Source of the DNA: Prorocentrum cordatum
Taxonomy: Eukaryota; Sar; Dinophyceae; Prorocentrales; Prorocentraceae
DNA length: 64,000 nt
Direction: 5' to 3'
Assembly (NCBI GenBank): GCA_963575745.1
Contig: CAUYUJ010022513.1
Coordinates: forward strand, 58,493-122,492
Shown: positions 1-11,967 of the stretch, piece by piece
Position numbering within the stretch: position 1 is the first letter of the stretch
Layout: the number at the start of each line of letters is the position of its first letter
Position numbers and translations under genes: made by a program
Notes under the pieces: generated by a model
The model's database searches: none
What the model was told of the DNA's origin: nothing
Seen by the model: the letters and a program-made list of their open reading frames with translations, nothing else

Positions 1-689
1 ATCACGACCTTTCTGATTCATCGCCAATGCTGTCGCGTAAACTGTGGCAACTGACGGTCCTTCCACAGTGATCGCGACGTCGCCGATGCGAATGCGTCTA
101 GCCTTGGGTGGCGGCGAACCACTGGAGCCCCTGGTGGGAGCAGGTCTTTTCGGAGGCGACGGTTGAAACGATCGGCGATCTGGGGGGTGTCGGAGGAGGA
201 TTCAGGAGCCACGTTTCCCCATTGCGAAGGCTACCCGTTGACACGGCAGTCGCACAACGGGCACCATCCACCTGCATTGCGCTGTCCGAGCCCAGAGCAC
301 CGCGCGCGCTCGCCGGGCTGGCCACGAACGAACGCTGGGGCGGCGCTACCGGCCGAGCTGGCAGCGGCCGCAGTGCCCAGAGCGCGTACTCTATCAGTCT
401 TCTTACCGGCAACAGATTCGCCGTCTTCGTCGGCATCCATGAGCTCCGCGCCGTCGGCTGAGCCGACGCCGGGCCACCTACTTTCTCTGCGAGCGCGGGC
501 GACGCCGAGGTCAGTCGTGGCAGATAGTTGGTCGCATTCAGCCGCCATCTTATCCCGCGGTCCTGCATTCTCGCCAGAAGATCCCTCCCTCGGCCCCCGT
601 GAACTGGGCGCCGAGCTCAGCGAAGCGCGAGTGCATGCCAGAAGCGAGGGCGGGCTCCTGGGACTTGAACTCAAACCCAGATCCTTGGC

Positions 690-1240
690 GTCCACCTCGG
701 CTAAGTCTGAGCACTGCGCCGCCGCTCTGACCTCCGCGTCAAGCGCGCAGCGTCGATCCTTCTCTGCTGAGGGCAGCGTTCCGCTCCAAGCGGAATCTGC
801 TCCACTACGCCCCCATCGGGAAAAGCCGCGCGGCGGCCGCTCGAAATGACCTTCGCGACTAACTCCCGCGTTATCCCAAGCACCCTAAAGCGCCGCCGCT
901 CGAGGGGCAACTCAGGCAGTTTCCAGATGTGGTCAATGCAATCCTTCGGGTATTGGGACGGCTCGCAAGTCTCCTCGCCGCTGCGCGCTCCCTGCGCGCG
1001 GCCCATCACGCACTGGGGCGCCGCGCTTTTGGCGCGGGCCTCGAATGTGAGGGAGCATAAACAGGCCGGGGGTTCTTCCAAATCAGGGAGCGACTGGTCC
1101 TCAGAACCACTGGGTTTGAGGATGTAGATAAGTTTCCCGCCTGGGATCTCAACCCCCGCGGTGCGATCCTTCGCGCGCGCAGAGTTCACGGCGGCGAGAT
1201 GAAGCGGGCATGCCAAAACTCAATATTCGCATTCATCGGG
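690..1240 (-). pseudogene. Unassigned minus-strand coding-like fragment
   Basis: A frame of about 170 codons contains KDRTAGVEIPGGKLIYILKP, then EEPPACLCSLTFEARAK and KDCIDHIWKLPELPLERRRF. Composition is mixed and balanced, unlike the Arg/Pro/Gly-only shadows typical of this window, so it may be true former coding sequence. I do not recognise a family. It lies downstream of the gag-like fragments on the same strand and may belong to the same element. Confidence 0.25.
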
Positions 1241-2481
1241 GCGCAGCGAAAATAGGACCGGCGCAAGCGGATGAACCGCCTGAGGGGCTTCTTTGCGCTC
1301 CCGAGACGGGCCCGCCTTGTCCCCGACGGCAAAGGTGCCTTCCGCGGGCGACTGACCAGTGAGTTCGATGGGGCCAGCCCCGAAAGTTCCCTATGGCCGC
1401 TGCCAGATTGTAAGATCATCCGCCTGCGCCATAGGATCCGGCCCAAGGCCCAGCTGCTCGGCCGCAGCGACTGGGCCACGGGCGGAACCGGTAGTCCAGA
1501 AAACCGCGCCGGAGCACGGGTGGGATTTCCCTCGCTGCTCTGGAGATCCCCCCACAACTTCCACCCTTCAATGGGGGTGGGAATTTCGCCCCTATCACCC
1601 TCGCAAGCAAAGACCGTCAACGGGGGCAAGCCATGCGCACGGAGAACTGATCTATCCACTTCCACAACTCGCACCACCAAGCGGCCACGGAGTCGCTGTC
1701 ATACCTGTAACTGTTATACGCAAAGGGCTTTCTTTTGAGCGATTCAATGTACCGATAATGCTGCTCATTCCAGATCGATGGGGCGGTCAGTCAAACAAGG
1801 CCATGGCTTCCGGCGATGGAACGGGCCCCGGGTCATTGCTGCGAAATGTCTGCCCTCTGCGGGACATCTTCAAACGCCTCTGCTGGCTCTCATGCCGCCG
1901 CCACCTCGACCTATCGCGCCGGCGAAGATGAATGTCAACGGTTGCCTAAGAATCTTCCTGCCTACTACGCTGGACCGTGACGGACGGGCCCGCGCCCGCG
2001 GGCTTCGCGATCAGCTGCGAAGGCCAATCCAGCAGGCTCTCCTGAATCGCCACCATCGGTCTCCTTGCAGAGAAAGCTCGCTGAATGAGAGGCCGAGAGG
2101 CGGTCGTGAACTCAGCAAACGGAGAAACTGATTCATACGCTTGAATGCATCCAGAATTTGCGTGGGCGAAGACGCAATGTCTCTGCTTGCCCACGAGTAA
2201 TCGAAAGCGACGTTCCAAATTATCGGTACCTTTTTAATCTTTCGTTTCCTTTAAAGTGAACAGCGCGGTGATCTTCTAGATCCCCACCCCACCAGGGCGT
2301 TGGTTTGAAACCGTCGCTCCGTCATGGGGCGCTCGAAAATCGCGCCTCAGTGGCACCTGGGGATAAAATATCAACGCGCCCCCACTTGGACCGACGGCTC
2401 TCGAGCACGCGCTGGAAAAAAACAAAAAAACGAACACCGATGGATCCAATTCCCCTCTCGTGGGCGTCGCGCTGGGGCCCT

Positions 2482-2504
2482 CCAGACCGGTTCAACCGGT
2501 CTGG
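2482..2504. repeat. Perfect 11-bp hairpin
   Basis: Arms CCAGACCGGTT and AACCGGTCTGG are separated by a single base. It stands alone in the decayed coding region. It may be the core of a small inverted-repeat element, but no longer terminal repeats are visible around it. Confidence 0.6.
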
Positions 2505-5369
2505 GAGTCCTGCTGAACCGGGGGAAGAGGACCGTCGCCGACGGAGAGCCCACGCGAGCTCGGCCAGCGTGGGATCGCGTCCGGCAATCGACTCTCGCGC
2601 ACGCGCGTCGATGATTGTGCGAGCTTGGATGGGGCGGGGCGGGGGACCCCCCGCGTAATCCACATCGCCCCAACACGCCTGGCCTCGCGCGACGCCGCCC
2701 CTCGAGCGCAGGGGCCCCCCAGGCGACTGCGCAGCTCCACTGGCCCAACGCAGCGACGCCTGAAATATTCGAATAGATAATTGCCCCCAACGGCCACTCG
2801 ATCACAGCTGGGCAGCGCATGGCAGGGGGCCTGACCCGCAAACCAGGAAAATAACAAATGTCGCGATCAAGCCACCGCCCACGGCAGAAATTGCGCTCGG
2901 CGCCTGCGGCGAACTTGCTGTTCTTGAATTTGGATCGAGCAACGCCCTCTGCGCCAGAGGCTGCTCTGGCACCCTCGGCAGCATTCAAAGTAACTCCCGA
3001 GGGCAATTTCTCAGCGCTGAGGTTGAAACAGCACCCAGCATCGACTCATGATACGCATCAAACCGAGCTTGACAGAGTCAAGAGCTCCGTGGCCACAGCG
3101 GCCGAGCCACTTCGGGCGGCTGCACCCCGAAGTTGAAACTCGAGTCGAGACGCAAGACCTCATCTTCGAGCTCAGAGGCCTTAAACAGAGCAGGCAGGCT
3201 CGAATCCTTCGACGCAATTAAAAGCCATTCGGGCCCGGAAGTGCCTGGGAATTCCCACCGGCCCCCAGGGTGGGAAGGCGTTTCCCTCGGCGCGTGGCGA
3301 CGAGCCACCGTGCGCGCAATGGTGGGTTCCCTGGTCGATGAATGAATCCTCGCCGATAACTTGCGCGAAGCAGAAAACCCCGTCATCGCGCAGCTGGCTC
3401 GCGGGGCTACGCCATGCGCGATCTCGGATGCAGCCCGAGGAAGCAAGGAATTCAGCGCGGCGACAAACTTACCCCTCCTTTAAAGCGCAGAGCCCGCCGC
3501 GCCATCAGCTTTCCCGATGTAGGGAACAGGCTCGCTTCGGCCCGCGGCCTTCGGGAATAGCGTTGCGATCGAACCGACCCGTAGCTCATAATGCGCGACC
3601 AGGGGCGGGGCAGGCAGCGAGGCCTTGACCGGCACGCAATTCAGGAGACCCCCCTGTTAACACCCCTTTGGTGCCACTGGCGAAACAAAGGCCGGCGTGC
3701 AACTGCAAGCATGACGCGCCATTCCGCGAATTCCGCGGATTGCGCCTCCCTTCGCGCAAACGGTTCAGACGCCCACGCATCTACGGGACAAAGACTGCCG
3801 TCGCTATAAGAAGAACGATCACCGGCGCAGGAGACAAGGAAGGACTCGCCATTCCTCCTAGGAAACCGGCGGTTGAACAGCCACGGGGCGCTCGTGGCTC
3901 GTGCCCAAGGGGTTTTGCGCGATATTTTCAGCGAGATCCATGAGGGCACTTCTTCCTCCCCTGCCCGTGCCAACGAGGCGCTTTGCCCTTCCCGCTGCCT
4001 TTGCTGCTCTTTCCCCCCGCCTCCTCTCTGGCTGCCGCTTTGGCTGCCCGTGTCGGATCCGGGGTCTGCGCTTGCCGTGCATTGGCAGCAGCGGAGCCTG
4101 CTTGCTTCTGGCCAAAAACGAATCCGCGGCTTCCCCCTGCCTTTATCAGCGACTCCCTCCACGGCTTCTCAGCGTCAGTCAACCCTCGCTGCTACCGATA
4201 ACGGGGCTCGCGGCGCGCAGGGCTTCGGACAGTTTCGGGCAGCTTGGGATCGGGCGGCCCAGGGGCGGCGGATCGACTCTGCCCCTCGCAATCTCTCCTG
4301 GAACGACCCCCATCCCCCGAGCCCCCCGAGGGGGCAGCGTCTGCCGGGCCTGCGCGGGCTGGGGCGGTGCAGCCATGGGCATCTTATGAATGCGTGGGCA
4401 GCATTTGTTTTGTCTCGGGTACAATTTCCATTGCACCGACCATTTGCATGCGGGTTCTTCCTGCGCGCCCATCCCGGGCGCGGTCCGCCCCCGTCGCCGG
4501 CGAAGCCAAGGCCGGGGCGGCCCGCGGCCCAGCTTCGCTGGCCTTCTTGCGCCACCATTGCCCACGCTGATTCAGCGTGAATATTCGGAGGTCAAATTTC
4601 AAGTCCTCACGCGCGCGGCCAATTCGTTTCTGCATCTGGGTAGACAACCAATCAGAAGTGCAAATCCCGTCTCCGACTTCGTCTCGGGACAGAGCATGCC
4701 AGGCTAGCGCTGTTTTTATCGTGGGCACATTCCCCATTGGTTCGTGGGCGCGCGCACGGGCTGTAGCGGCCACCTTAGGAGAGGGCGATGTAAAACCAAG
4801 CATTTTACGACGCGCAGCCATCTTTCTAATGCGCTCAAGGAGGTCGCGACGCATGAACTGCTGAACGTGCCGGGCAAATAGAACCCCAAACGCATGTCGC
4901 GCAAATCATCTCCACCCCTCAACCGTCGACTATCGTTCTGGGCATCTTGCTCCATCCCCCCATCTGGGTAATCGGGTGGACATGCTGCATGGGCAGGCCC
5001 CTCCTCTGACGCACCTGGGTGCAGTTCTCCGTCGGAGCTGATGCGATGAGCATGGCAAGGCGACTGATACGCCATGGATCCCCTAGCTCTTAAGCGCGAG
5101 CGCTGTGGTCCACAGCTTCCATGATCCTGGGAAGGGCGCCAGCGACGTCGGGCGAAGCTGAAAAAATCACGCGCGCCGCGCGCAACTTCCGCGCTCTCCA
5201 TTCGTTAGGGCTTCTGGCGGTCCCAACCTTACTTCGGTTGCTCGACTTGCCTGTCGCCGACGATGAAAAGGGCCAAGTGGGGCCCGGGGCGGATCTCCCC
5301 CGTCGCCGCCCCCAAACGGGCGGGCCGTCGCCGGGGCCAGGGAGGGAATTGCGATTTGCTTCGCCCCCG

Positions 5370-6414
5370 TCAGCCCCATCGTCGCGGCCGCCGCCACCTC
5401 CTCCTCCATCGCTCCCCTTTTGGACCGGGCACGAGGGGGAGACTGCCAAAATGCTGCTCGCTTTTCCGGGCGTCGAACCGCCAGAGGGCGAGGCGAATGC
5501 GCCGGGGCCGCGACGACGGCGTCTCTGCGGGGCAGTGGGGGGTGCCCTCCAGCACCCCCTCTACAGTGGCATGGGGCGCGCGCTCCTCGGCCTCTTGTTC
5601 CTGCGACGGTGTAGCCATGAACTGCGGCGTTTTCCGAGCAACCTCCTGTTTCATCCTCCTAAGCTCTTTCTTCTCCTTCAGAACATGATCCAGCGCGTCC
5701 TCTTGTGCCTCAGTGAAAGCGACGGCCGGCGTGTCCATGTCCAGCTGGCGAGACAATCTCCTTCTTCTTCTTCCAGGCGTTTCTGCCTCGGCCTCGTCGC
5801 CCGCCTATCTCTGAGAGTAAGGCGCACGTCGCTCGGTGCCAATGTTGACGCGAGCGATGCGCCGCGGCGCGCCGCGCCGAACACAACTCTCCCGCATAGG
5901 CAGCAAACGTGCATTACAATTCTCCAGCGGGGCACTGCCCCCCCCCCTGGACTGCTCCGCCCCCGCTGCCAACCGATTGGGTCGGGGCAGGGGTAGGGCC
6001 GCTCGGAAATGGGGCCCGATCGCTCCTGGAACGACGCCGATGGCCAAGCCCAAATGTCTGCCCGACACGGGGCCCCGGATCTTGGGTTGCCAAAAATGTT
6101 CTCCGACACCGCGAGTTGATCATGAGGCGCGGACGGCTTCTCTTGCCGTTCCGTTCACTCCCGAACGGGTGTTGTTTGGAAAATTCACGCCTGTTTTGGG
6201 CGCGTTCCTGTTCAATCATAGCATCCCTGATTTCTTCGCCTGATCGGTGGCGGTTTGCACAGAGGGGGGGCGACTCTTGGATTGCAGCGCTTGCTCTCTT
6301 CCTTTCGTGCTGCGCGACGGCGGCAGCCTGAGCTGCCCTTCTGGGAAAATCTGCCGCCGCCCTCTGCTCGGATATCGATGCGGCCGCTCGGGCGCGTTCG
6401 AATGTGCGCTGCAT
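5370..6414 (-). pseudogene. Coiled-coil, gag-like fragment in two frames
   Basis: Two minus-strand frames abut with a phase change. The upstream one (6,414-5,914) starts MQRTFERARAAASISEQRAA and continues as an Ala/Arg/Gln/Glu helix up to a RSGEEIRDAMIEQERAQNRRE stretch. The downstream one (5,756-5,370) carries AFTEAQEDALDHVLKEKKEL and RRMKQEVARKTPQF, again strongly helical and charged. Such charged coils are common in the first open frame of LINE-type elements. There is no enzyme motif, and the phase change argues against a working product unless the assembly has an indel. Confidence 0.35.
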
Positions 6415-6680
6415 GCGTTTTCTCTTGCAGCCATTTTCCTCGCCGTCGTCCGCTCGTCATCCGCGATTGCCAATCGAACTGTAGCCTTTTCTTAACATAC
6501 TCAGCTTCCAGCAGAACAACTGCACTGCCTCTGAAGTCGCTGGCTGATTTAGGCGAGCATTCTGAACTACCAACTTCAGTCGTTCATTATCAATGCAAAC
6601 TCATGCCTTCCATGGGGGGGCTGATCGCCGCCCCCCTCCCACTCATCCGTGTCAGCAAATACTCTGTGCGCGCTGTTGTT

Positions 6681-7223
6681 TTACGAATCATGAAATGTCA
6701 AAAATCCACTGAGCAACGATACGCATAGTCCACATGCCGGAGTCCTCCAAGAGCCCCACGTTTCGTAAGCTCCAACGTTGAGGCCCCCGGGAACACACGG
6801 ACCCCGATGGTTTGGCAACGTGATTTCCAGCAGCAATATCTGCGCGTTTTTGACCACTCGCGGGGGATCTGTCAGATTCTCGACATGTTCATCAGATGCG
6901 CCCAAGCGGGCCTCTCGCGCGCGCATGTCGAAATCATTCGAACGCCCGTGCGCGGTCCGGGGTGAGGAGGCACGATTCCTGTTCAAATAACACCATGCGG
7001 GCAACTCGGGTCCGTCGGCCGCGCGCGCATGCCAAAATCTGTCCACAACTTTCATCATCGACGCGTGGACGCCATCATCGTCATCGGCGTGATCAACATC
7101 GGCGCCGTCATTGGCCTCGCCGTCGTCATCGCCACCATCGTCACAAACATCGATATTATTCACCGTGTCTGCCATTGCCGACGTCGCCATAATACCGCAC
7201 CCGCCCGGGTCACCGACTTGCAA
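6681..7223 (-). CDS. Hypothetical Asp-rich protein, 180 codons
   Basis: A minus-strand frame runs from an ATG at 7,223 (alternative ATGs a few codons in, at MATSAMADTVNNIDV) to a stop at 6,681. The first third is an acidic run of Asp and Glu that lies on a GAC/GAT/GTC-rich stretch. The rest is mixed, with ENLTDPPRVVKNAQILLLEI. No family recognised. It lies directly 5' of the gag-like fragments on the same strand, so it could be their leader frame or a chance frame over a trinucleotide repeat. Confidence 0.25.
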   Translation of the reverse strand: MQVGDPGGCGIMATSAMADTVNNIDVCDDGGDDDGEANDGADVDHADDDDGVHASMMKVVDRFWHARAADGPELPAWCYLNRNRASSPRTAHGRSNDFDMRAREARLGASDEHVENLTDPPRVVKNAQILLLEITLPNHRGPCVPGGLNVGAYETWGSWRTPACGLCVSLLSGFLTFHDS

Positions 7224-7439
7224 TCGACTGCCCGCCGTCAGCGCGGCCTGCTAGATGCGCGCGGACATCCCCAGCGTTCAACGCCACCGCGGCCGCGTCC
7301 GTCGGGCCAGACTAGATGACCACTCTGCGCGCGAGCCTGCGCGCTAGCGTGGCCGCAGCGGTGCACCAGCCAGCGCCAAGCAGTCATCGCAATCGCAGCC
7401 GCATTGGCTTTGCAAACCTGGCTGCGGGATCAGAGGAAT

Positions 7440-7835
7440 TGACAGACTCCAGTTCTGCAAAGTGAATTGCACCACATTAAATGTATTACATAGATTGCAC
7501 CAAATATATTGCACAGCATGTTGCACCACAGATGCTACTCCACATAAATGGCACGCTGCAGGTTGTACCACATACACTTCACAATACATGTTGCACCGCC
7601 TGTGTTCCACAACGTAAAATGTACAACATCCAATACACAGCACATCTATGTATATATATATATAAATGTAAATGTACATGTAACTGTAGATGTATGTGCA
7701 CACACCTACATATGTTGACCACACAGACTGCCCCACATATACTACACAAGAAGTATTGCACCACATAGGCTGTACTACAGAGACTGCATAACATGTAATG
7801 CACAACATAGATTGCGCCATGTAGACATCTAGAAG
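7440..7835. repeat. AT-rich degenerate minisatellite (TTGCACCACAT motif)
   Basis: About 400 bp of unusually low GC in which variants of TTGCACCACAT recur roughly every 15-25 bp, interrupted by a short TA run near 7,652-7,665. It contrasts sharply with the GC-rich flanks. No coding signal. Function unknown; it could be a matrix-attachment-like or recombination-derived sequence. Confidence 0.7.
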
Positions 7836-7919
7836 CACCATGTTTGGAGTCCACGCTGGCTACCATTTCTGTCGTGTTTGATGGATGTCTGTATTCTTCA
7901 TCATTGCAAGCTTCTGTCA

Positions 7920-8345
7920 GCTCAAGACGGCCAAGGAAGCCTCAAGATGCCCTCAAGACGGCCCACGAGGACCCCAAGAGGGCCCCACGACGGCCCAAGA
8001 TGGCCTCGATTGCGGCAAGTCCCGCATTCGTGACGGCCCAGCATTCTGGGCGGCGGCTATTCGAGGAGGTACGGGAGGCCGTCACGTGACACCTCGGACC
8101 TCTTGAAGGCCTTGGGGGCATGTTAGGTCCTTCGGGGGGCTCACTGGGGCCACTCATCAGGCCTCCTTGCAGCGTCTTGGAGGCGCCTCGGAGGCTCTTG
8201 GAGCTCTTTGAACCTGTCTGACAGCGCTCTTGAGTATCTGGGCGTTTTCGGAGTCCGCCTTGGGGGACTACTATCTGGGTCGTCTTGGGGCCCTCGTAGG
8301 AACCTCGAGGGCCGACTGAGTGACTCCTTGGGCCGACTTGGGGTC
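7920..8345. repeat. Family G degenerate purine/pyrimidine minisatellite, copy 1
   Basis: Short degenerate units of the type CAAGANGGCCC / GGGCCNTCTTG repeat about every 12-15 bp, first in one orientation (7,920-8,010) and then in the other (8,090-8,345). Similar stretches occur at 20,250-20,540, 23,665-24,070 and 59,270-59,520. They give long but meaningless open frames rich in Pro, Arg and Gly. Confidence 0.65.
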
Positions 8346-8360
8346 CTCGTGCACCGCCCT

Positions 8361-8556
8361 TGGACATGTGGTCGGAGAATTGCACCGCATCGCCGATGTA
8401 TCGCCGATGAGCCGCCGATGCATCGACGATGCATCGGCGACGTCGCCAATGCATCTGCGACGTCGGCGTGGAGAGAGTCGGGCTCCACATCGAGCCGCAC
8501 AGCCCATGCACCGGCGATGCGGCGCGATCCACCGACTCCTATCTGCCCGGACCCCA
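8361..8556. mobile_element. Family C inverted-repeat element, copy 1
   Basis: Left part reads toward the right part as an inverted repeat. The left end has GCACCGCATCGCCGATG and the right end GGCGATGCGGCGCGATCC. The middle is packed with GATGCATCGGCGA permutations and holds the family hallmark TCGGGCTCCACATCGAGCCG. Four other full copies lie at 15,061, 25,151, 28,701 and 63,766. There is no coding capacity, so it would need a transposase in trans. Confidence 0.8.
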
Positions 8557-8617
8557 GTCCATTCGGGAGGCCTAGACGCAGGCAGGTGGACCCTTGCTCG
8601 AAGATCGGCGATCAGAA

Positions 8618-8725
8618 AGATGTGGTTCGCAGAGGGTGTGGTTTGCAACCGGCACCCCTGGGGGCACCGTGGGGGGCGGGCGGGGACCTCGCTGAAGATC
8701 TCCGCCGCGCCCCGAGGAGGCCCGA
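8618..8725. repeat. Family O dispersed repeat, copy 1
   Basis: Starts around GATGTGGTTCGCAGAGGGTG and runs through GTGTGGTTTGCAACC and GGGGCGGGCGGGGACCTCG to CGCCGCGCCCCG. A second copy with the same order of motifs lies at 38,858-38,965. A partial relative of its right end repeats at about 9,000-9,045. The right part contains GACCTCG and AGATCTC half-palindromes. Nature unknown. Confidence 0.6.
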
Positions 8726-8744
8726 AAACAGTGTCGTGCCCACC

Positions 8745-8990
8745 AGGCCCTAAATGGAGCAGAGACCGACTGTCCGGGCATTCCTATGGGCCCTACCACG
8801 AGATGTTCTTAGCTCCCAATACATGTTCTAAACACAATTACATTGTTCTTAGAACATAACCCCGACGCATTGAAACGAGACAGTCCCAGCCAGAAATGCT
8901 CTAAGGACACTTCGCGCAAGCCACAAAGGGTTATTGGAACATTCTTTGGACCTATAGGCAAGCCAGGACGCTTCGCCACTGCTTGAGCTA
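8745..8990 (+). repeat. Family L dispersed sequence with coding-like motif, copy 1
   Basis: The left end translates as MEQRPTVRAFLWA and, after a one-base phase change, YHEMFLAPNTCS. The right end carries GCCACAAAGGGTTATTGG and a CCAGGACGCTTCGCCACTGC block. The same order recurs near 50,128, 51,145 and 60,900, with a left-end fragment at 50,888. This looks like a dispersed piece of an ancient coding sequence or element terminus. Confidence 0.6.
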
Positions 8991-9289
8991 GAGTTCTCCG
9001 CCGCGCCCCGAGGAGGCCCGAAGAGGACAGTGTCGTGCCCCCAGGCCCCAACGGCGCCGATCGCAAACCACGCCATGGCGTCACCACACCCCGTGCAGTC
9101 GCCGAGAAGACGCGCCGCGCCTCGTCCAGGAGCGGCGGCGCCGCCGTCGGCGCGGGGCTCGGCGCGAGGGAGGCCGGCTCCTGCCTCTGCCGCAGCTGCT
9201 CGGCGAGGCGGTGCGTGCGGTGGAGGCCAGCGGCGCCGCCGTGAGCTCCCGCCTCGCTTTGGGGGGCGAAGGGAAGGTCCTCCTCCGCC

Positions 9290-10050
9290 CTCCTTTCCCC
9301 TCCTCCTCCTCCTCCTCCTCCTCCTGATCCTCCTCCTCCTTTCCCCTCCTCCTCCTCCTCCTCCTCCTCCTCCTCCTCCCCCATCCTTTTTACTGATAAA
9401 TAACTCCTCCCTCTCGCACCCCGAGACGTGTCGGTGGGGCGGGCCGGGCGGTTCGCCTAAGACTTCCTCACCATTTATGAGCCGTAAGCTCAGACTCTGC
9501 AACAGCTTCCAGATGAAGGACGGGTTGTTTTCAAAATGCGGCTCTCGCCTAAACGCCGCGCGCATGCGTCTTACAACATTAGAACAGCTTCACGGATGTA
9601 GAGCGGTACCTTTTCAAAATGAGGGTCTCGCCTTATCGCCGCGCGCATTCGCCCGAAGGGTTCGCAGCTGTTTCAAGGACTTTTTTTGTCTGGTTGACAT
9701 CCCAGATTTTTCTGCACGGTGTGCAACTGTCAGAGCGCAGCAATTACATTGATTCGCAGTGTTGAAAATCCAAGAATGGTGCCCTGGCACGAATGAGTAA
9801 GGACACAACCGTAAAGTGGATTCCCAGCGTTGAAGTTGCAGGAATGGTGTTCTGGCGAAGCTCAGAATTTCAAGCAGTACCTTCCAACGGGGCAGTCATT
9901 GCCCTCTGTGAAAACTCATTGTAGGGGCCTGTGAAGAGGAAGCTTCGAGGAAAGGTTTGTTACAATGTCGTTGATGCATCTTGGGTTTACGCTAGTCCTC
10001 CTTCTCCCCCTCTTCCTCCTCTCCACTCCCCTCCTTGAGAGGAGGAGGAG
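9290..10050 (+). mobile_element. TCC-flanked composite module N, copy 1
   Basis: Order: a TCC tract (about 9,296-9,380); a conserved leader with CGCACCCCGAG, GGGCGGGCCGGGCG and GACTTCCTCACCATTTATGA; two 82-bp units built on TTTTCAAAATG plus CTCGCC and GCCGCGCGCAT; a segment with GTTGAAGT..GGAATGGTGTTCTGGC; a tail with CTTCCAACGGGG and GGGCCTGTGAAGAGGAAGCTT; CATCTTGGGTTTACGCT; then TCC-rich sequence again. Copies with seven and four 82-bp units lie at 48,120 and 62,165 in the same orientation. No protein is encoded. Confidence 0.8.
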
Positions 10051-11494
10051 GACGAAGACAAGAAGAAGGGTGAGCGCTAGGGAGGACGACAGGCGCAGGG
10101 CGGGAAAACCTCGCGGCGCTGAACATTTTGGCGGTACATGTTGCCGAAAGGTCGGCGACAGGCCCCCGACAGCGGAGCTGCAAGTCCTGGGCGGGGTGGG
10201 CAACGTGGGGCTGCCAGGCCAGGCTCCAGCAGCGCTGGCTGCTGCTCCGCAGGGACGGGCTGGCGCTCTCCTCTGTGATTGGGCAAGTGCCCCTCGGACG
10301 CGCTCTTCTTCGAAGGATGGGGAGGGTCGACAGGAGGCGGTAGGAGGCAACTCCTCAGCTTATCATGCGAACGATTACGTGCTATACTACGACCGACGGA
10401 AGGGGGCCATGAAAGCCCAGAATTCAGCCTGGCCAGGCCGGACTAGGTAGAACTGCTGAAAGGAATTAGATTGTTTTTTTTGGGGGGGGGGGACACGCAC
10501 GGATATACCAGCGCAGCTGCTGAATGCAACCTCCCAGGGGTTGCATCCTGAAGGGAGGGAGCGATGAGGGTCGGCATAGGGGGCTGGCTTCAGGGGGGGT
10601 GAGGGCAACGACCTGGAACTGGCGATACATCGCCGATGGATCGGCGGCATGCCGCCGATGGTAGAACCAAACGTTCGTGGGCGGGGTGAGGAGCCAGGCC
10701 ACAGTCGGCGATGAATGGGCCACTGGCAACATGGGGAGTCGACGCGTTCCCCCCTGAGTCGATCCCCCCCCCCGATCGCTGCCACGGAGAGCACTGCTCG
10801 AGAGCTTCGTTTGGTTTCATCGGGGTCGGCCTGGGGTCGCGGCCGCTCGCCGCAGGCGGCATGACCTGGCATTAGGTCGGGCATGTCCCCCGACAGGCGG
10901 CTCTTGGACGAAAAATTAAAAAGCACTCAAAAGATACCCCAAAATCTTCAAACAAATCATGGAAAACTCGTCCCCAGTCTATGTTTGAAGATTCCCCCTG
11001 TAGGGGGACAGGCCAAACTTCAATCTGGCACGGGACTGCCCGGGCAGGTCCGCCCTGGAGCCACCAGGCCCGAGGGCAGGGGGGGTTGGGTTGGAGGAGG
11101 GAGTCGGCGAGGGGGGAAGCGAGGAGGGGGTGGGGGCAAGCTGGGCGCGCTCGAGCCACTCGGGCGTTGGCAGAACTGGGTTTAGTGGGGCCTGGTTTAG
11201 TGCTGTGTACCGGGGGACGCCCCCCCGCCCCGTTCCACTGACCGGAACTGCCGCGACCCGAACAAACACCAGCTACGGCAGACCTGGTTTAGTGACTCTG
11301 GCCAATTTAGGGGCTCCGGGGCCCTACAAACCTGGTCCCCTTACCTGGGGTCCTGGCTATACCCGAGCCATACCTGACATCCTACCCCTCCCTCCCATCG
11401 CTTTTCCAGGTGTGGGGATGTCTTTTCCACGTCCGCGGCCGCGTGCCATGGCCGACTGGAACTCCACAGAAGAGTCCACTACAATAGGAAGCCC
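10051..11494. other. Mostly unassigned; partial family C-like relics
   Basis: No gene recognised. At 10,615-10,680 there are GATACATCGCCGATGGATCGG-like permutations that resemble the middle of family C without its ends. A GTCGGGCATGTCCCC motif (10,876) and TGTAGGGGGACAGGCC (11,000) recur near 60,777 and 61,333, which suggests a further dispersed family. Homopolymer G runs near 10,482-10,492 and C runs near 10,767 are likely assembly-error points. Confidence 0.45.
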
Positions 11495-11665
11495 GACCAA
11501 AAGAAACCTTCCACACGAAACCCAACCCTGAGACCCCAGGAGGTACATTAATGCTTAATGTGGGAACGTCGCGCCTTCCACAGAAACCCATCGAAACCCA
11601 AGAAACCCATGACACCCTGGAGGCAAGCAGTGTGTTTCTTGGCATGGGTCTCCACTGCATGTGAT
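11495..11665. repeat. Family M dispersed repeat, copy 1
   Basis: Shares a run of landmarks with 14,525-14,708 in the same order and orientation: AAACCTTCCACA, CCCAACCCTGAGACCCCAGG, GTGTGGGAACGTC, CATCGAAACCCAAGAAACC, CACCCTGGAGGCAAG and TTCTTGGCATG. Roughly 80% alike by eye over 170 bp. No coding role evident. Confidence 0.75.
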
Positions 11666-11967
11666 GCGCAATCGGAATGGGGATGCTGTATACACAGGAG
11701 GGGGCGAGGGGGTAATTAAGGGGGAGGAGGCAGAGCTGAGCATGGCAGAGCGGCACCAGCGGCGAACAGAAGTGCGGCTAACTGATGGGCCATGGCCAGA
11801 GGTACCCACCAACTGGGACAAGAGCTGACCTGGTGCTCGTGGACGACATGGGCGCGCGCGCGGGCGTCTGCTGGAGCTCTGCAGGGGGGAAGCCTCTGGC
11901 CAAAACGACCCCCCCCTGATGGAACAACCGAGGGGGCTCGCCAGGAGAAGGGGAATGAGGGCAAGTG

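Larger units (their letters stand above)
1..6480 (-). pseudogene. Decayed retroelement-like coding region, truncated at window edge
   Basis: This stretch lacks the simple repeats that fill most of the window and has fragmentary minus-strand frames that look once-coding but change phase repeatedly. Read from high to low coordinate there is an Ala/Arg/Glu-rich helical segment (about 6,414-6,100), a Lys/Glu-rich helix (5,756-5,500), a segment with DLLERIRKMAARRK and a Trp/Cys-containing patch (4,854-4,390), then basic Gly/Lys-rich sequence (4,180-3,860). The order resembles a gag-like first part of a LINE-type element, but no reverse transcriptase or endonuclease motif was seen before the window ends. 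Assignment to a retroelement is inference; a decayed host gene is possible. Confidence 0.4.
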
